Positions 20,272 to 31,989 of a DNA stretch of 64,000 nucleotides are shown in pieces (position 1 is the first letter of the stretch; each line of letters begins with the position of its first letter). The stretch comes from Spiroplasma endosymbiont of Dioctria linearis (GTDB taxonomy: Bacteria > Bacillota_I > Bacilli_A > Mycoplasmatales > Mycoplasmataceae): positions 496,001-560,000 of the forward strand of contig NZ_OZ034984.1 in assembly GCF_964030865.1 (NCBI RefSeq). The letters are read 5' to 3'. The notes beneath the pieces were generated by a model that was not told where the DNA came from, ran no database searches, and saw only the letters and a list, made by a program, of their open reading frames with translations. The translations under genes and the position numbers were made by a program.

Positions 20272-21731
20272 AAGTAATAAGCAATTTTGCCCCTACCTTT
20301 TAATAATAACCTTGTCCTCCTTTATGATCAACAAATGGTTGTTATATGAAAAAACTACTATTAAATACCATGAAAGAAGAACAACTAAGATTAATTAAGA
20401 AATTATCTTTAAAAAAGACTCTATTAAAAATACAATCTTTAAATTAGATTATAGTGTTAGACACACAAGAAGAAAACTTAAAGAGTATCAAGAGATTGGT
20501 GCAAAAGCTTTTATTCATAAAAATACAAATAAAATACCTATAAATAAAATTCAACAATTATTTAAAGATGAAATAATTGAATTATTTCAAACTAAATATT
20601 ATGACTTTAGTATTAAACAATATTGAGAGCTAAATTGAAAAAGAAAAATAAGTTAGTCTGCAATTAGACACATATTAATAAAAGAAAATATTTTAATTGA
20701 AACTCTTAACAGAAAAACAAAAAAAGATATTCGTAAAAATTTAAAGGAAAACTAACCAAGAAAATTTAACAATCGAGTATCTTTAAATTCAATTATAACA
20801 AGCAAACCCCATCCTACGCAAAAGAAAATTGTAAAGTTTGGAGAAATCTACGAAACTGATGCTTCAAATCATCAATGGATTAAGAACTTAAAATGTCATT
20901 TGCATATTGTAATTAATGAAACTAGTAAAAGAATTTTAGCAGGTTATTTCAACAAACAAGAAACTACTCAAAGTTATTATAGTATCTATAAAAAAGCCTT
21001 TAAACATTATGGTTTACCAAAATTAAATGTTAGTGATAATCGAAATGTTTTTAGTAGTAAAAATAATCGTGATCACTTTTGTGATAGCGTTTCAAATACC
21101 AAATTGTAATTTATTTTTCACTCTTTAGAAGTAAATACAAAAACAACGTCAAGCCCTCAAGAAAAAGCATTAGTTCAAAGAAATTTTGGAACATTACAAA
21201 GAAGATTACCTCAAATAATTAGACTCTTAGATTTAAAAAAATATTGAGCAATTAAATAATTATTTACCCCATCTTATTCAGGAATACAATCAAGATTTTT
21301 CAATACCTTTTGACCAATTAGAATCAGAACTAGAAAATTTGATCATGATGAAAATATTGTTTTCTCTTATCGAAGTAAAAGAATTATTGATAATGGTAAT
21401 ACTATTAGTTTTAAAAAAGCTAAGTGATTTATATGTAAGGGTTTTACTCCAATTTACTTTAAGTCAAAGTTAAAAGTAATGGTTATAGCAACGATAAATA
21501 AAAAGTATTATACACTAATTGGAAATGCCCTTTACAATCTTATTCAAGTTGAAGATGAAAGTTTACATGGAAGAGTGAAAACACTATAGAATTATGAATT
21601 TGAAACTACTAAAGTATCAAAGATTGACTCTTCTTGGAAATCAATTAACTGATATTTTTTTGATAGAGAAAGAAAAAAATACAAGATCTATTTATTAGAT
21701 GAATCTTGTATTTTGGGACATAATAGATTAT
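20272..21731 (+). mobile_element. degenerate ISNCY-like insertion sequence, longest copy
   Basis: The transposase pseudogene starts at ATG 20346: MKKLLLNTMKEEQLRLIKKL, then a helix-turn-helix around LDYSVRHTRRKLKEYQEIGA and INKIQQLFKDEIIELFQTKYYDF. The catalytic core follows with GEIYETDASNHQW (first Asp), AGYFNKQETTQSYY and GLPKLNVSDNRNVF (second Asp). Multiple stops and shifts make it inactive. The two ends are inverted repeats, AAGCRATTWTGYCCC at the left and GGGACATAAT at the right; the repeat is clearer in the 51.5 and 55.5 kb copies (AAGCGATTATGTCCC). Layout and motifs match ISNCY (IS1202-type) transposases of Firmicutes. It ends against the gene at 21735. Confidence 0.7.
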
Positions 21732-21734
21732 TAT

Positions 21735-22379
21735 TTATATATTTTTTTCTAATATTTCTAAATACTTAGAAAAGCTTTCCTCCTTTTTTCTTATTTCCTT
21801 TAATTCAATTTCTAAATACATTTTAATTTTTTCAGTATTTTGTGTAAATTCCCATCCATCAACTTTACCTTCTTTATCTGATTTTTCCTTAATAGCATTT
21901 TTGGATATTATATATCCTTTTTTAAAGTTCTCTTGTCTTAATTCTTTTCTTAGTTTTTGAATAACTTCATAAACAAGAGTTCTTGTTATTACAGTACCAT
22001 AATCTTTATAAATTTCATTATCTAATTGTTCAATCTTATTTTTAATATCCTTAGTTTTTTGTCTTTTATCTTTATTTGAAAATAGAGTACTTTTTATAAT
22101 ATTAAAAATTTCTTTTTTTTCAAATTCTTTTATTTTTTCATTTCTTTTTCATTCAAGTTTTTTATTTATTATTTTTTTTAAATTTTGAATTGAATCTTCA
22201 TCATTATTTAATATATTTTCTATTAACTTTTTTTTACTTGTTTTTTTAAATTTTTTACTTATTAGTAAACTAAAAATTTCATCCTTAATTTTAGAAATTT
22301 CTGTATCTGTTGATTCATTTGTAATATTTGTATTTATTTGCTGCAAACAATCACTAATATCTTTATCAAACTCATTCAT
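21735..22379 (-). CDS. hypothetical basic, helix-rich protein, 214 residues
   Basis: Intact frame with ATG 22379 after AAAGGAGAAAA and two UGA or UGG Trp positions. Lys/Glu-rich, no signal or membrane segment. A central stretch YKDYGTVITRTLVYEVIQKL has the look of a DNA-binding helix pair, followed by RKELRQENFKKGYIISKNAIKE; this is only suggestive. Its upstream region carries the 20-bp extended -10 promoter motif shared with the SIR2 operon and the two-TM paralogue array. The stop codon sits at the right end of the degenerate IS. I do not recognise the family. Confidence 0.65.
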
Positions 22380-22410
22380 ATATTTTCTCCTTTAATTATT
22401 TCCTCAATTA

Positions 22411-22430
22411 AATAATACCAAAAAAACACC
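22411..22430 (-). promoter_or_regulatory. shared extended -10 promoter motif, copy a
   Basis: On the minus strand GGTGTTTTTTTGGTATTATT: a GGYG, a seven-base T run, then TGnTATTAT. It lies about 30 bases before the start of the 21735-22379 gene. Near-identical motifs are at 32174-32193 and 55385-55404. Confidence 0.6.
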
Positions 22431-23169
22431 TTTAAGGGTACTAAATTCGTTTTAATAAAAGCTGTTATAACTAGAATATTTAATTAATTAAAAACAACTT
22501 TTGTTTTAAATTTGTTTGTCTTTTTTTCTAACTCTTTATATAAGATACCATCTTAATTCTTTAAATATTTCTTATAACTGTTTTTCATAAAGTGCTTCCC
22601 AAAACTGCTTTAATAATTTTATAAATTTTCTTAGCACCATAATGGATAAGTTGATAGAAATCCTATCTTGCATACTTATTTTGTTTCCTTGAACACATTG
22701 GATTTTTAATTTATTAAAAATTTTATTTAATTTCTGAATTTCTAACTTTTTATCTAATTACGAAATATATGAAAGCTTATATAAACTAAATTATAAGATT
22801 TATAGATATAAGATATTTATATCTATTGTTTATTTATTATAAATATGATATTCTTAATGTGAATAAATATTCAAATGACTAGAAAACTTCTTATAAAAAG
22901 AAGTTTTTTTTTTTTTTTTAGCAAACTACTTGACTAAGTGCTAAAAAAGTGTTATTTTAAAAGTGAGGATTATCTCGATAAATTTAAAAATTACTGATAG
23001 AAAATAATTTAGTCATTTGAATTTTATTAGTATTAATTTTAACAACTTGAATTAAAAAATAAATTTTATATACATTTTCAATTAAATAAAAGAATAGGAG
23101 AAAAATTTAACATGTTAAAACAAAAAAAATTATCAAGATAATTTCTCATAGAAAGAGAGAAATTAAAAG
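22431..23169. other. region without an intact gene
   Basis: Holds an orphan terminator (22883-22919) and, just before the HNH gene, a tiny frame at 23113 (MLKQKKLSR) with a good ribosome site (AGGAGAAAAA). Otherwise decayed AT-rich DNA. Confidence 0.4.
22883..22919 (+). terminator. strong orphan terminator or leader hairpin
   Basis: Stem AAAACTTCTT / AAGAAGTTTT with a short loop, followed by about 14 T on the plus strand. No plus-strand gene ends before it. The next plus-strand gene is the HNH protein about 250 bp downstream, so it may be a leader attenuator or end a small RNA. Confidence 0.6.
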
Positions 23170-23427
23170 ATGAAATTAAATAATAAAACAATTGATGTTT
23201 GAAATAAAGCAAAAGATTGTGGCTGTCAAGAATCAGATTGTGATACAAATCATAAATTATGTGGAATATGTAGCAATAAAATAGTTTATACAGCACATAA
23301 AAGCAATCAGCCTAATTCTAAATTTGCGTGAGATATTGATCATATAATTCCTTTAAAGAATGGTGGAACTGATGATATTAATAACTTACAAATTTCCCAC
23401 GTAGTGTGTAATTCAAAAAAAAATTAA
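23170..23427 (+). CDS. small HNH endonuclease-like protein, 85 residues
   Basis: Reads MKLNNKTIDVWNKAKDCGCQ, then a CxxC (CGIC), FAWDIDHIIPLKNGG (the catalytic DH of the HNH motif) and NNLQISHVVCNSKKN, the second metal-site region with H-x2-C-N. Two UGA Trp. This is a complete minimal beta-beta-alpha-metal nuclease with a short N-terminal C-x-C. AGAGAGAAAT lies before ATG 23170. A leader with a nine-codon frame and an upstream terminator precedes it. A paralogue of the same architecture is at 32501-32764. Solo HNH genes of this size are found in phages and mobile elements; the target is unknown. Confidence 0.8.
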
Positions 23428-23568
23428 TAATTTAAACTTAGAAGTTATATATAAATTGTATATAACTTTTTTTAATTTCAATTATTTTAAACAAAGGCAT
23501 TTTAAAAGTAATTATAAATACCTTTATATAAATAAACATTTTAGGCTAAACTACTTTTGTTTATTATC

Positions 23569-23760
23569 ATAACTTCACACTCTTTCAACTTTTACTTTTT
23601 ACCACCTAAGCCTATTGTAAAACCGTATAAATCATTAGCATGTTTTTAACAGACTCATGAATTATTTACATCTTCAGTAACTTCTTCATAATATATTTTA
23701 TTTAGTTTTTCAGTTTCTTTGCTTAATTTATTTAAGATTTTAATAGGTTCCAAATTATAT
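23569..23760 (-). pseudogene. C-terminal fragment related to the pseudogene at 43.9-44.5 kb
   Basis: The minus strand reads EVTEDVNNSWVC, a stop, then KHANDLYGFTIGLGGKK. The copy near 44.0 kb reads EVKGDVNNIEPARKYSNDLW and VFRIGLAG in register, so both derive from one gene family, probably an exported protein. The rest of 23428-24050 holds nothing recognisable. Confidence 0.45.
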
Positions 23761-24050
23761 CTAGAAATTTAATATTAACGCAATTTTCAATTTTATTGAA
23801 TAGTATGAAATAATAAAGCTCTCTTTTTGCAAACACTCAATTTTAAATATATTAATTATTTTAAAAAGAGAAACAGAAAATATTTCATATTACATTAATA
23901 TTAATCAGTCTATCACATAAATGATAATAAATAAATTGATTTTTTATAAAAAGGACTAATTTTAAATATTATCAAGCAAAAGGAAATTACATTAATTAAA
24001 AACTTCCTTATAATAAGAAATAATTCCTAGTAATTAATTAAAAGGAATAT

Positions 24051-24938
24051 CTAAAAAATATCTAAAAAGTTAAAAGTTTTTAAATTTAAGCAATCTTTTT
24101 TTACAATATCTATCATTTTTTTATTAAAATTTTTATTATTCATTTTTCTCATACTAAAAAGACCTGGAATTACTGATATTGTATTTATTAATCTATTTTC
24201 ACTAGTATGAAGTTCATCTAAATTATCCAGATCATTATATCTATCAATTTTTTTATAGAAAGTAATAATAGTATCCTTTTTTGAATTTTCTAATTTATAT
24301 TTCTTCTTAGTATTTAGAAATTCTGATAAATCATTAAATACAACATTTTCATGTTTAGTATTAAATAATTTAACTTTTACCTTACAATAAATTTTATTAG
24401 TCCTCTCTTCTAAAAATAATTCCATATATGAGATTTCTATTTCTTGCTTTAAAATTCTAAACTTTATAGTATTATTTACTTTTAAATTTTTTTGAAAATA
24501 TTCTTCATTCATTATTTCATCAATAATATTTAAATTGTCACTAAAAATCAAATCATTTTTTACAAATAAATTTTTTATGGGAATGAAGAAAGCATTAATG
24601 TTTACATTTAATATCTCTATGCCTTTTATTGAGTTTTTTTTATAAAAATCAGTTCAATTGAATAACAATAATTTCTGATAATTTTTCTGATAATTTATTT
24701 TTCTAAGATTTTTAAATATTTTTTTATTAATAAAAAATAACACTATAAATAGAATTACAAATAAAAATAATCCAAGTAAATAAATAATATTAAAGTTAAG
24801 AAAAGTAAATGTAATAAGAAAAATAATTAAAACAAGTAATGAAAAAACACCAGATATAGTTAAAATTAAAATTATATCATTTTCGTGATTGAGTTTAAAG
24901 TCTTTATAATTAATTTTATTAGATTCATTTTTAATCAT
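24051..24938 (-). CDS. two-TM protein, divergent member of a local paralogue family
   Basis: 295 residues through one UGA Trp. Two adjacent membrane segments at about 22-46 and 50-72, then a Trp (LFNWTDFY) and a 200-residue, strand-rich soluble part ending with ISVIPGLFSMRKMNNKNFNK. The same plan (two N-terminal TM, W-x-x-[IF]Y, and a C-terminal GLF motif near an Asn/Lys-rich helix) is found in the three tandem genes at 29220-31989. The soluble part is probably cytoplasmic. AAGGGGGGAAAG precedes ATG 24938. Function unknown. Confidence 0.65.
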
Positions 24939-25186
24939 TATAATCTTTCCCCCCTTAAAATTCTATCAATAATAATATTATTTAATTTAAAATTGTTTCT
25001 ACTATATTAGTAAAGTTTATTTTAAAATGACTTATATTATAAAAAAATATAAGTTAATATTTTTTTGTCTTCTATATTTTAGTATAAATATATGTATTAA
25101 GTGAAAAAATAAAATCTTTAAAGAAATATTTTATTTTATTACTAAAATTAGTTATTATAGAAATAATATCTTTTAATTTTGTCTTA

Positions 25187-25997
25187 CTATTTTTCAATTT
25201 TATAACGTTCTATTTGTGATACGATATTGAAATCACATTTATTAAATTCCACTATAGGGACAACATTCTCTTCTAATAAACTTTTAATATTTTTCTTATC
25301 ATAAATTTGGTCTGAATTATAAAAATATTCTTCACCTTCTATCATTACATAACTTGATTTAATAGTTTCTTCATCTTCAATAGATTTTATAAACTCAGTT
25401 TTTTCAAATAATTTATTAATTTTTAAAAAATTATCAAACTCTTTTTTTGTAATAATAAAATTCTTATGTAATTCCTGACCAACTGAGCTTACTTGCATAA
25501 TTTTTCATTTACTTGGCTTTACTTTTTAAGCTACATCCTGCTTTTTTTATTTTCTTTGCAATTTCTAAATATTCCTTTTCAGAAAGTGAATTTCTATTGT
25601 CAATTGTCCATCCAGATTCTTGATTAATATTGTCACTTATAGAGTCCATACTTATACCAACACTATCAAAATATTGAAGCAAATCATTTACATCATCTTG
25701 TGATTTTTTTAAAATTATACTTCCATTAGTAATTAATGTAACATCTAAATTTATTTTTTTTGATAACTTTGCCATTTCCTTTAATTGATCTCAAAAAAGA
25801 ATTGGTTAACCACCAGCAAAATTTATAGCTTTAAAAAAATATACTTTATTTATAATTATTAATCAATTTTCTAAATTCCTTTTATAATTTGCTTTTGTAA
25901 TTAGAGGCGCATAAAAGCAAAATTTACATCTCATATTAGAAAACATACTAAAATGAAAATTTAGTATTATATTTTGCAAGTCACTAATTTTATACAT
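25187..25997 (-). pseudogene. broken prokaryotic viperin (pVip) gene
   Basis: From ATG 25997 (GGGGAG upstream): HFSMFSNMRCKFCFY matches the radical-SAM loop of viperins (HFTxxCNxxCxFCF) except that the first Cys is Ser. Codon 64 is TAA where the family has GGEP (NFAGG-stop-P). Next come VTLITNGSIIL and FDSVGISMDSISDNINQESG, as in viperin SIVSNGS and LAVSCDSFxEExN. A deletion and frameshift near 25510 follow, then PSKWKIMQVSSVGQELHKNF, ITKKEFDNFLKINK and SSYVMIEGEEYFYNS, matching the viperin C-terminal VTDEEFxxF and SYxMxDPxGRFF. Viperins convert CTP to the chain terminator ddhCTP in anti-phage defence. Three independent lesions make this copy dead. Segment order and motifs fit viperin better than MoaA or other radical-SAM proteins. 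Confidence 0.8.
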
Positions 25998-26203
25998 ATA
26001 TTAAAACTCCCCTTAAATTTTTAATATTTTATCACATTTAATTAATACATTTTATTAAGTTTTTATATTCAGAAAATTTAAATCCTAATAAATTTAAATA
26101 AAAATTTTGGATAAGCGGTAGTTTTTAACAATTCTATTAAAATAAATTATTAAAAATAGATTAAAATATACAGTATTTAAAAGAAATTAATATAAATTAT
26201 TAA

Positions 26204-27979
26204 TTATTTATAAAAATTAATTTTATAAAAGAGATAAGACAATAGAATTAATAATGTGCAATAAATTAGTATTAAAAATATTAACAAGACAGTATTTGGC
26301 CCTTTATAAGAATAATCATGAATAATATATCTTTCTTTTCCAGTATCTTCATCTTGAAAAATATCATATTTTATTTTAATAAAATTATTAGTATGAATAA
26401 AATGTGAAGTATTTATTGTAGCTATATTGTCATAGTTTTTTTCAACTAATCCAAATTTAGTAATAAACTCTAGTCATAAAAATGGACTTGTATAATAATT
26501 AGACATCCCAAAAAAACCTGGGATATAATCATTTGGTTTTTGATTTGATGATAAAAATAGTTTATCTTCATCATAGTTATTTATTATGTAAAAAAGAATT
26601 CCTTGATAAAGTGATTTACCACTTGATATTTCTTGCAACTCAAAAATTATTTTTCTTTTATCTATGCGAGTAGATTCCTTGCCAAAGATATCACTAAAGT
26701 ATTGTTTCATTTCAGATGAAATTAATCCTAAATCATTATATAAAAAATAATCTTCATTTTTAAAATAAAAACCTTTTTGATAAATATCTAGAATCACTTT
26801 ATTAATTTTTTTAAGATCATTATAATAAAAATTAAACTCCTCACTATTTTTAAAGTGTTTTTCAAGTTCACTAATATATAACTGTAACTCTTTTAGAAGT
26901 GAAACGCTTTTTAATAGATAGTTATTATCTTCAAATAGATCATAATCAGACTTTTTAATATCAAAATTTTGCAATTCATTAAATAAACTATTTTTCTCGA
27001 TAATCTCTTTATCATATACTAACTCTCGATAATCTTCTTTATTTGCTAAAAATGTCTTATTAAAACTATTAAATAAATCAATATTATAAAATAAGTTTCC
27101 ACTTCTATAAAAAGAATTATTATTTAGAAAGTAGTTATAATATTCTTTCATGTCACAACTTAATTCACCTTTATCAAAATTATTACCATTACAGTCAAAA
27201 CTTTCATTTCCTTCATAATATAATACTTTTTTTAAATCTAAGTTTTTATCGTTAAAGTCTTTTAAATTTAATAAGAACTCATTTTCATGTTCATTTTCAT
27301 GTTTGAATTTTTGTATATAATAATTAAAATAAATTCTATAACTAGATATTTCAGCATTATTTGAACCAATTGAAGCTGGATTATAGCTTTCATAATCATA
27401 AACTGCAGCATTAAAAAAGTGAAATACACTAAGCAAACCAAGAAAAAAGCTTGAAAAAATTAAAGATACTTTTTGTATATTTAAACTTAATATTAATAAA
27501 TTTAAAGAAAATAAGAAAAGAGGAACAAGAAATACTAAGTAGAGATTTACAAAAATTAACTTTGTTACATAAATGTTTTCATTAAATATAATTAAATTTT
27601 CTATAACAATAACAGAAGATAACACAAAAGAAACTGCTAAAATCATCAAAATTAAAGCAATTAATTTAGAGCAAAATATTTGTCAAACTTTCATTCCATT
27701 TTTAACTTCAATGGTTTTAATACCATTTCTTTTTTGATTATAAAAAAACTCATTTGAAAATAATAGTGATAAAACTACTATTTCTATCATAATTAAAATT
27801 ACATTTATATATTCTAATACAAATAATTGTGCCATTTCTTTTTCTGAAATTTTAATATATAAGCCAAAAGATAAATTTAATACAACCATTAAACTTAAAA
27901 ATATTGAATTAACTAATATAAAAGTCTTTGATTTAAGAATTGATAGAATTGAGTATTTAAAGCAAGTGTAAAAAATCAT
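26204..27979 (-). CDS. ABC transporter permease with large extracytoplasmic domain
   Basis: 591 residues from ATG 27979 (GGAGTGAG upstream, inside the end of the ATPase gene) through two UGA Trp. About five hydrophobic segments in the first 190 residues are followed by roughly 330 hydrophilic residues without membrane spans. A single C-terminal span closes the protein (NTVLLIFLILIYCTLLILLS). The long insert, with the pair CNGNNFDKGELSC, must face outside if the terminal span is to close the topology. Translationally coupled to the ATPase at 27981. Two further operons in this window have the same design. Substrate unknown; ABC-2-type export of a peptide or lipid is plausible. Confidence 0.8.
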
Positions 27980-27980
27980 T

Positions 27981-28709
27981 TTAATTATCTCACTCCAATA
28001 ATCTATCAAAAGATTTATTTTTATCATGAGTTTTTATCGTATCAAAATACAATTTTTCTAAATTCTCTACATTTTTATCATATTTTTTATCCAAAATTAT
28101 TTTTCCCGAATCAATTATGATTACCCTATCTATTATATTTTGTAATTCATCTAAAATATGGCTTGTAATAACTACTGCTTTATTTTTTTCTTTCATATTT
28201 TTCAATAAAGTTATTAATTCCATTCTAGAATTAACATCCAAATTTGCTGTTGGCTCATCAAGAAAAATAAATTCTGGATCATTAATTAAAGAAGCTGCCA
28301 ACATTGCTTTTTTTTGCATACCAGCAGATAAAGATCTAAAGGGTTTGCTTTTATATTTTTCAAGTTCTAATAATTCCAATAAATGATTCATTCTTTTCTT
28401 TGCTTCTTTAGACTTTATTCCTGCTAATTCCGCGCTATACATACAAAAGAAACTTAATGAAATATTTCTAGGAAAAAGTGATTGATCTGTAAAAAAACTA
28501 AATTTACTTAAATTTTCATCTCCATTATTATAAATTATTTCTCCGCTATCTTTTTTATATTCTTTAAAAATTAACTTCAATAATGTAGACTTTCCAGCTC
28601 CATTTGGGCCAAGAATACCAGTTATTTCTCCAGAATTTATTTTAAGATTTATATCTTGTATTCCCTCACCATTTTTAAAAATTTTATTTAAATTTTTTAT
28701 TTCTATCAT
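27981..28709 (-). CDS. ABC transporter ATP-binding protein
   Basis: 242 residues. Walker A GPNGAGKST at 34-42, signature LSAGMQKKAML, Walker B EFIFLDEPTAN, switch His in TSHILDEL. It reads through a UGA Trp four codons from the end (LLEWDN), which places the stop one base from the permease start. Of the CcmA/NatA type that pairs with ABC-2 permeases. ATG 28709 with an extended -10 TGCTATTAT at 28733-28741. Confidence 0.92.
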
Positions 28710-28732
28710 TACTATAATTCCTTTATATGTTT

Positions 28733-28741
28733 ATAATAGCA
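28733..28741 (-). promoter_or_regulatory. extended -10 of the first ABC operon
   Basis: TGCTATTAT on the minus strand, 24 bases before the ATPase start. Confidence 0.45.
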
Positions 28742-29219
28742 TAAGAAAACATAAATAAGTATTAATCAAAATAATAACTATCCAAGGAATTTAAACTAAG
28801 TACTTATAAAAGCATTTAATGATTTCTCCACTTAATAGTTATTTTTTCACAAATTAGTTACTAATTTTAAAGAAGTAAATTTATTGATTTAGTTTAATAT
28901 ACTAAGTATCTTTATTCAAAAATATTTAAAATATAATTTACTCAATTGACTTACTTGATTGATTAAAGTCTATACTATTCTCTAATAACTAATAATTAGT
29001 ATATTATTTAATTAATTCGAAGCCAATACAGTGAAATTATTTTTATGAATAAAATCAATAAGACACTAAACTAATTATATTAATATTTTTTAAGTCATTT
29101 CTTTAAATGATTTAAAAAATAATGTTAATTATATTAAAAATAGTAAAATAAGTATCACTAATATTTTTGCAGTAATGAAATAAAAATATTTTTGACTGAT
29201 ATGCAAAAAAATATTTTAT
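28742..29219. other. gene-free AT-rich stretch
   Basis: No coding frame, hairpin or repeat that I can support. Confidence 0.35.
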
Positions 29220-30092
29220 TTATTCCCTACTATTAGTCAATAAATAAAATATTTTTTGAAGGTCATTTAAAACTGCTTCATTATAATAATTTAAAAAATT
29301 TTTTTTAGTATAATTATCTTGTGCATATAAGCCAAAAATGTAATCTGAAAATGAAAAATCTTTTATATATAATTTCTTGCTTAAATAATCTCTGCTATAT
29401 TTAATTAGCTTTTGCTTCAAAATTAAGTTATTAGTAGATACAATTCTAGTTATACTATTATTTTTTTCAACTATTGTAAAATCTTTAATGCCTTTGAAGA
29501 TTTTTTTAATTTCAATAGAAGATATTTTTTTATTAAAAGTTATTTCATGAGTTAATTGTAAATATAATTCATCCTCAGAAATTAACAATTCTAAATGATT
29601 AACATTAATTTCAATATTATTAATCAATAATAAAATATTATTACTAATTAATATTTTTTTTATAGTTCTATCTACTATCAATTGAGTTAATAATTTTTCT
29701 TCAATATAAAGTAACTCTAAATTTAAATTTAAAGTCTTGAAGTTATAACTATTATGAAAATTAAATAGCTTTATTCAATTTATCTTTTTTACTTTTTTAC
29801 AGTGCCAACTAATTTTAATGTTTTTTAATTTCATAAAAACAGTAATAAAAAAATAAAAAGGAAGAAATAATAGAAAGCAAATAATACTTCCATCACTTAA
29901 TGATACAATCTCTACAAAGATATTATTAGCAATAAAAATATATGATAAAAAAACAATAAGTATAACTAAATATAAAATTAGTAAAAAAGACATTAATAGT
30001 ATAGACTTTCTATTTGAAAAATTTCTTTCATATTTTTTAGGGATATTATTATATTTAAGTTCTTCATCTATAATATTTGAATATTTCTTCAT
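29220..30092 (-). CDS. two-TM paralogue family protein, copy 1
   Basis: 290 residues if started at ATG 30092, which has GAAGGA before it; a frame extension to 30116 lacks a ribosome site. Two membrane segments within the first 100 residues, then INWIKLFNFHNSYNF and a long soluble part ending SDYIFGLYAQDNYTKKNFLN. It follows the family plan of the next two genes but is more diverged. 137 bp separate it from copy 2. Function unknown. Confidence 0.7.
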
Positions 30093-30229
30093 TTTTTTCC
30101 TTCTTACTAATTTCATTTGTTTATAAGTATCATAATTAAAAGTTACATAAAATAATTAATTTTTGCAACTGTGACTCAGAACTTATAAGCTATTCTCAGA
30201 TAAAATAATCATTGATACAAAATTTTTTA

Positions 30230-31090
30230 TTAATTTATAAATAATTCTATTCTCTTTATGTCTTTTTCTATTTGTTCATTATATTTTTCTAAAATATTTT
30301 TTTTATTATGTGATACAGAATAAAAAAGCCCTAAAATGTTATCATTAATTTCTTGAGTTTTATTTTTAGTCGTTTTCAATGTACGATATGTTTTTGTAAA
30401 TCTATCCTTCTTAATAACTTCTAATACTCTTTCTTTTAAACATAAATCTAATTTAAGTTTTAAAAATTTATTTGGAATAGCTTCTACAATTTCTTCTTCT
30501 ACTTTTAATTTAATCGAGTTAAAAATATTATTTTCTTCTTTTTTGTTTTTAATATTGAAATTTAGATTAACACAAACAATTAGAGAGAGTTCATTAGTGT
30601 CTTCATTTAAAATTATTTTCTCATATATGAATTTAATTGATACATCATTTAAGTTAATGATAATAGAGTTTAAAATGCTAATATCATCAATTTTTCTTTT
30701 TATTAACTGCTTTAGATCATAATAAGAGATATTGAATTTATTCAAAGTAATACTATCAATTTTAAAACTTTCTTTATTGCCTAAAGAATATATTTCTTTT
30801 CAATCAATTTCCTTTAATTTAAGATAAAATAAATTACTTTTCCTATCTAATAAAATACAACAAAGGTAGAATAAAATAGCTATTAAAGGTAAAAAAATTG
30901 CTGTTAATAAAGCCATTAAAATCTCAATTGTAATAACATCATTTATTTTATAAAATGTAGTAATTAATAGAAGAGTTAAAGCTTGAATAGAAATACAAAT
31001 TACAATAATATAGTTTATATACTTTACATAATTTGTATCATAATTTTCCTTAATACTTATATTTTTTTCGCTCAAATGTTTTTTTTCCAT
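30230..31090 (-). CDS. two-TM paralogue family protein, copy 2
   Basis: 286 residues, with TM segments near 25-45 and 58-80, then EIDWKEIYSLGNKESFKIDS. The soluble part shares long stretches with copy 3: TLNKFNISYYDLKQLI, ILNSIIINLN, TYRTLKTTKNKTQEIN and NILGLFYSVSHNKKN. The C-terminal helix is Lys/Glu-rich. 35 bp downstream of copy 3, so probably co-transcribed. The charged conserved block after the GLFYS motif faces the cytoplasm if the N terminus is inside. No known family. Confidence 0.72.
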
Positions 31091-31125
31091 TTTTTTCTCC
31101 CTTAAACTATTGAAAAATAAGCTAT

Positions 31126-31989
31126 TTAAATAAATATTTTTTTAGTTTTTTCAATATCTTTATTTATTTGCTTTTCATATTCTTGCAACATATTTTTTTG
31201 ATTATGTAAAACAGAATAAAATAACCCTAAAATATTATTATTAATCTCTTTAATTCTATTTTTGGTTGTTTTCATTGTACGATAGGTTCTTGTACCCTTA
31301 TGCTTTTTAATTTCTTCCAATATCTTATCAATAGAGCAAAGACTTTTTTTAAATTTCAAAAGTTTTTTTGAGTTACTCTCTATTATCTCATCTGAATTCT
31401 TTAATTTAATTAAATCAAGGATTTTATTTATTTTACCTTTATTTTCAATCCTAGAATCCAATTCAATTGTATATATTAGGTTAAGTTCACTCATTTTTTT
31501 ATTTATAATTACTTTTTCATAAGATATACTGATTTTAATTTTATTTAAGTTAATAATAATTGAATTTAATATATTAATTTCTTCAACTTTATCTTCTATT
31601 AATTGTTTTAATTCAAAATATGATATATTAAATTTATTTAAAGTAACATTTTCTATATCAAATTTATTTTTATTGTTTGAATAATAAATGCTTGTTCAAT
31701 CTATTTCTTTTAATTTTAATTCAAATAATTTACTTCTATATTTTAATATGCATACTCCAATAAAAACAAAAGTAGAGACAAATATTAAATAAATAAAAGG
31801 CATGCCTATTAATATTAAAATTCTGTTTAAAGAATAATTATCTTCTTGATAAATAAAATATAATGATCATATAACTATAATAAGAAGACAAAATGAGATT
31901 CATATTGTGTACTTGTAAAACTTATTATAATTTGTATCAAAATTACTTTTAGTACTTATATTTTTTTTAATTAATTCACTTTTTTCCAT
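31126..31989 (-). CDS. two-TM paralogue family protein, copy 3
   Basis: 287 residues through several UGA Trp, including IWISF, IWSLY and IDWTSIY. TM segments near 27-48 and 56-80. The soluble part contains TLNKFNISYFELKQLI, ILNSIIINLN, TYRTMKTTKNRIKEIN and NILGLFYSVLHNQKN, nearly the same as copy 2. First gene of the array; a copy of the shared 20-bp promoter motif lies about 185 bp upstream. Tandem duplication is clear; the role is unknown. Confidence 0.72.
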
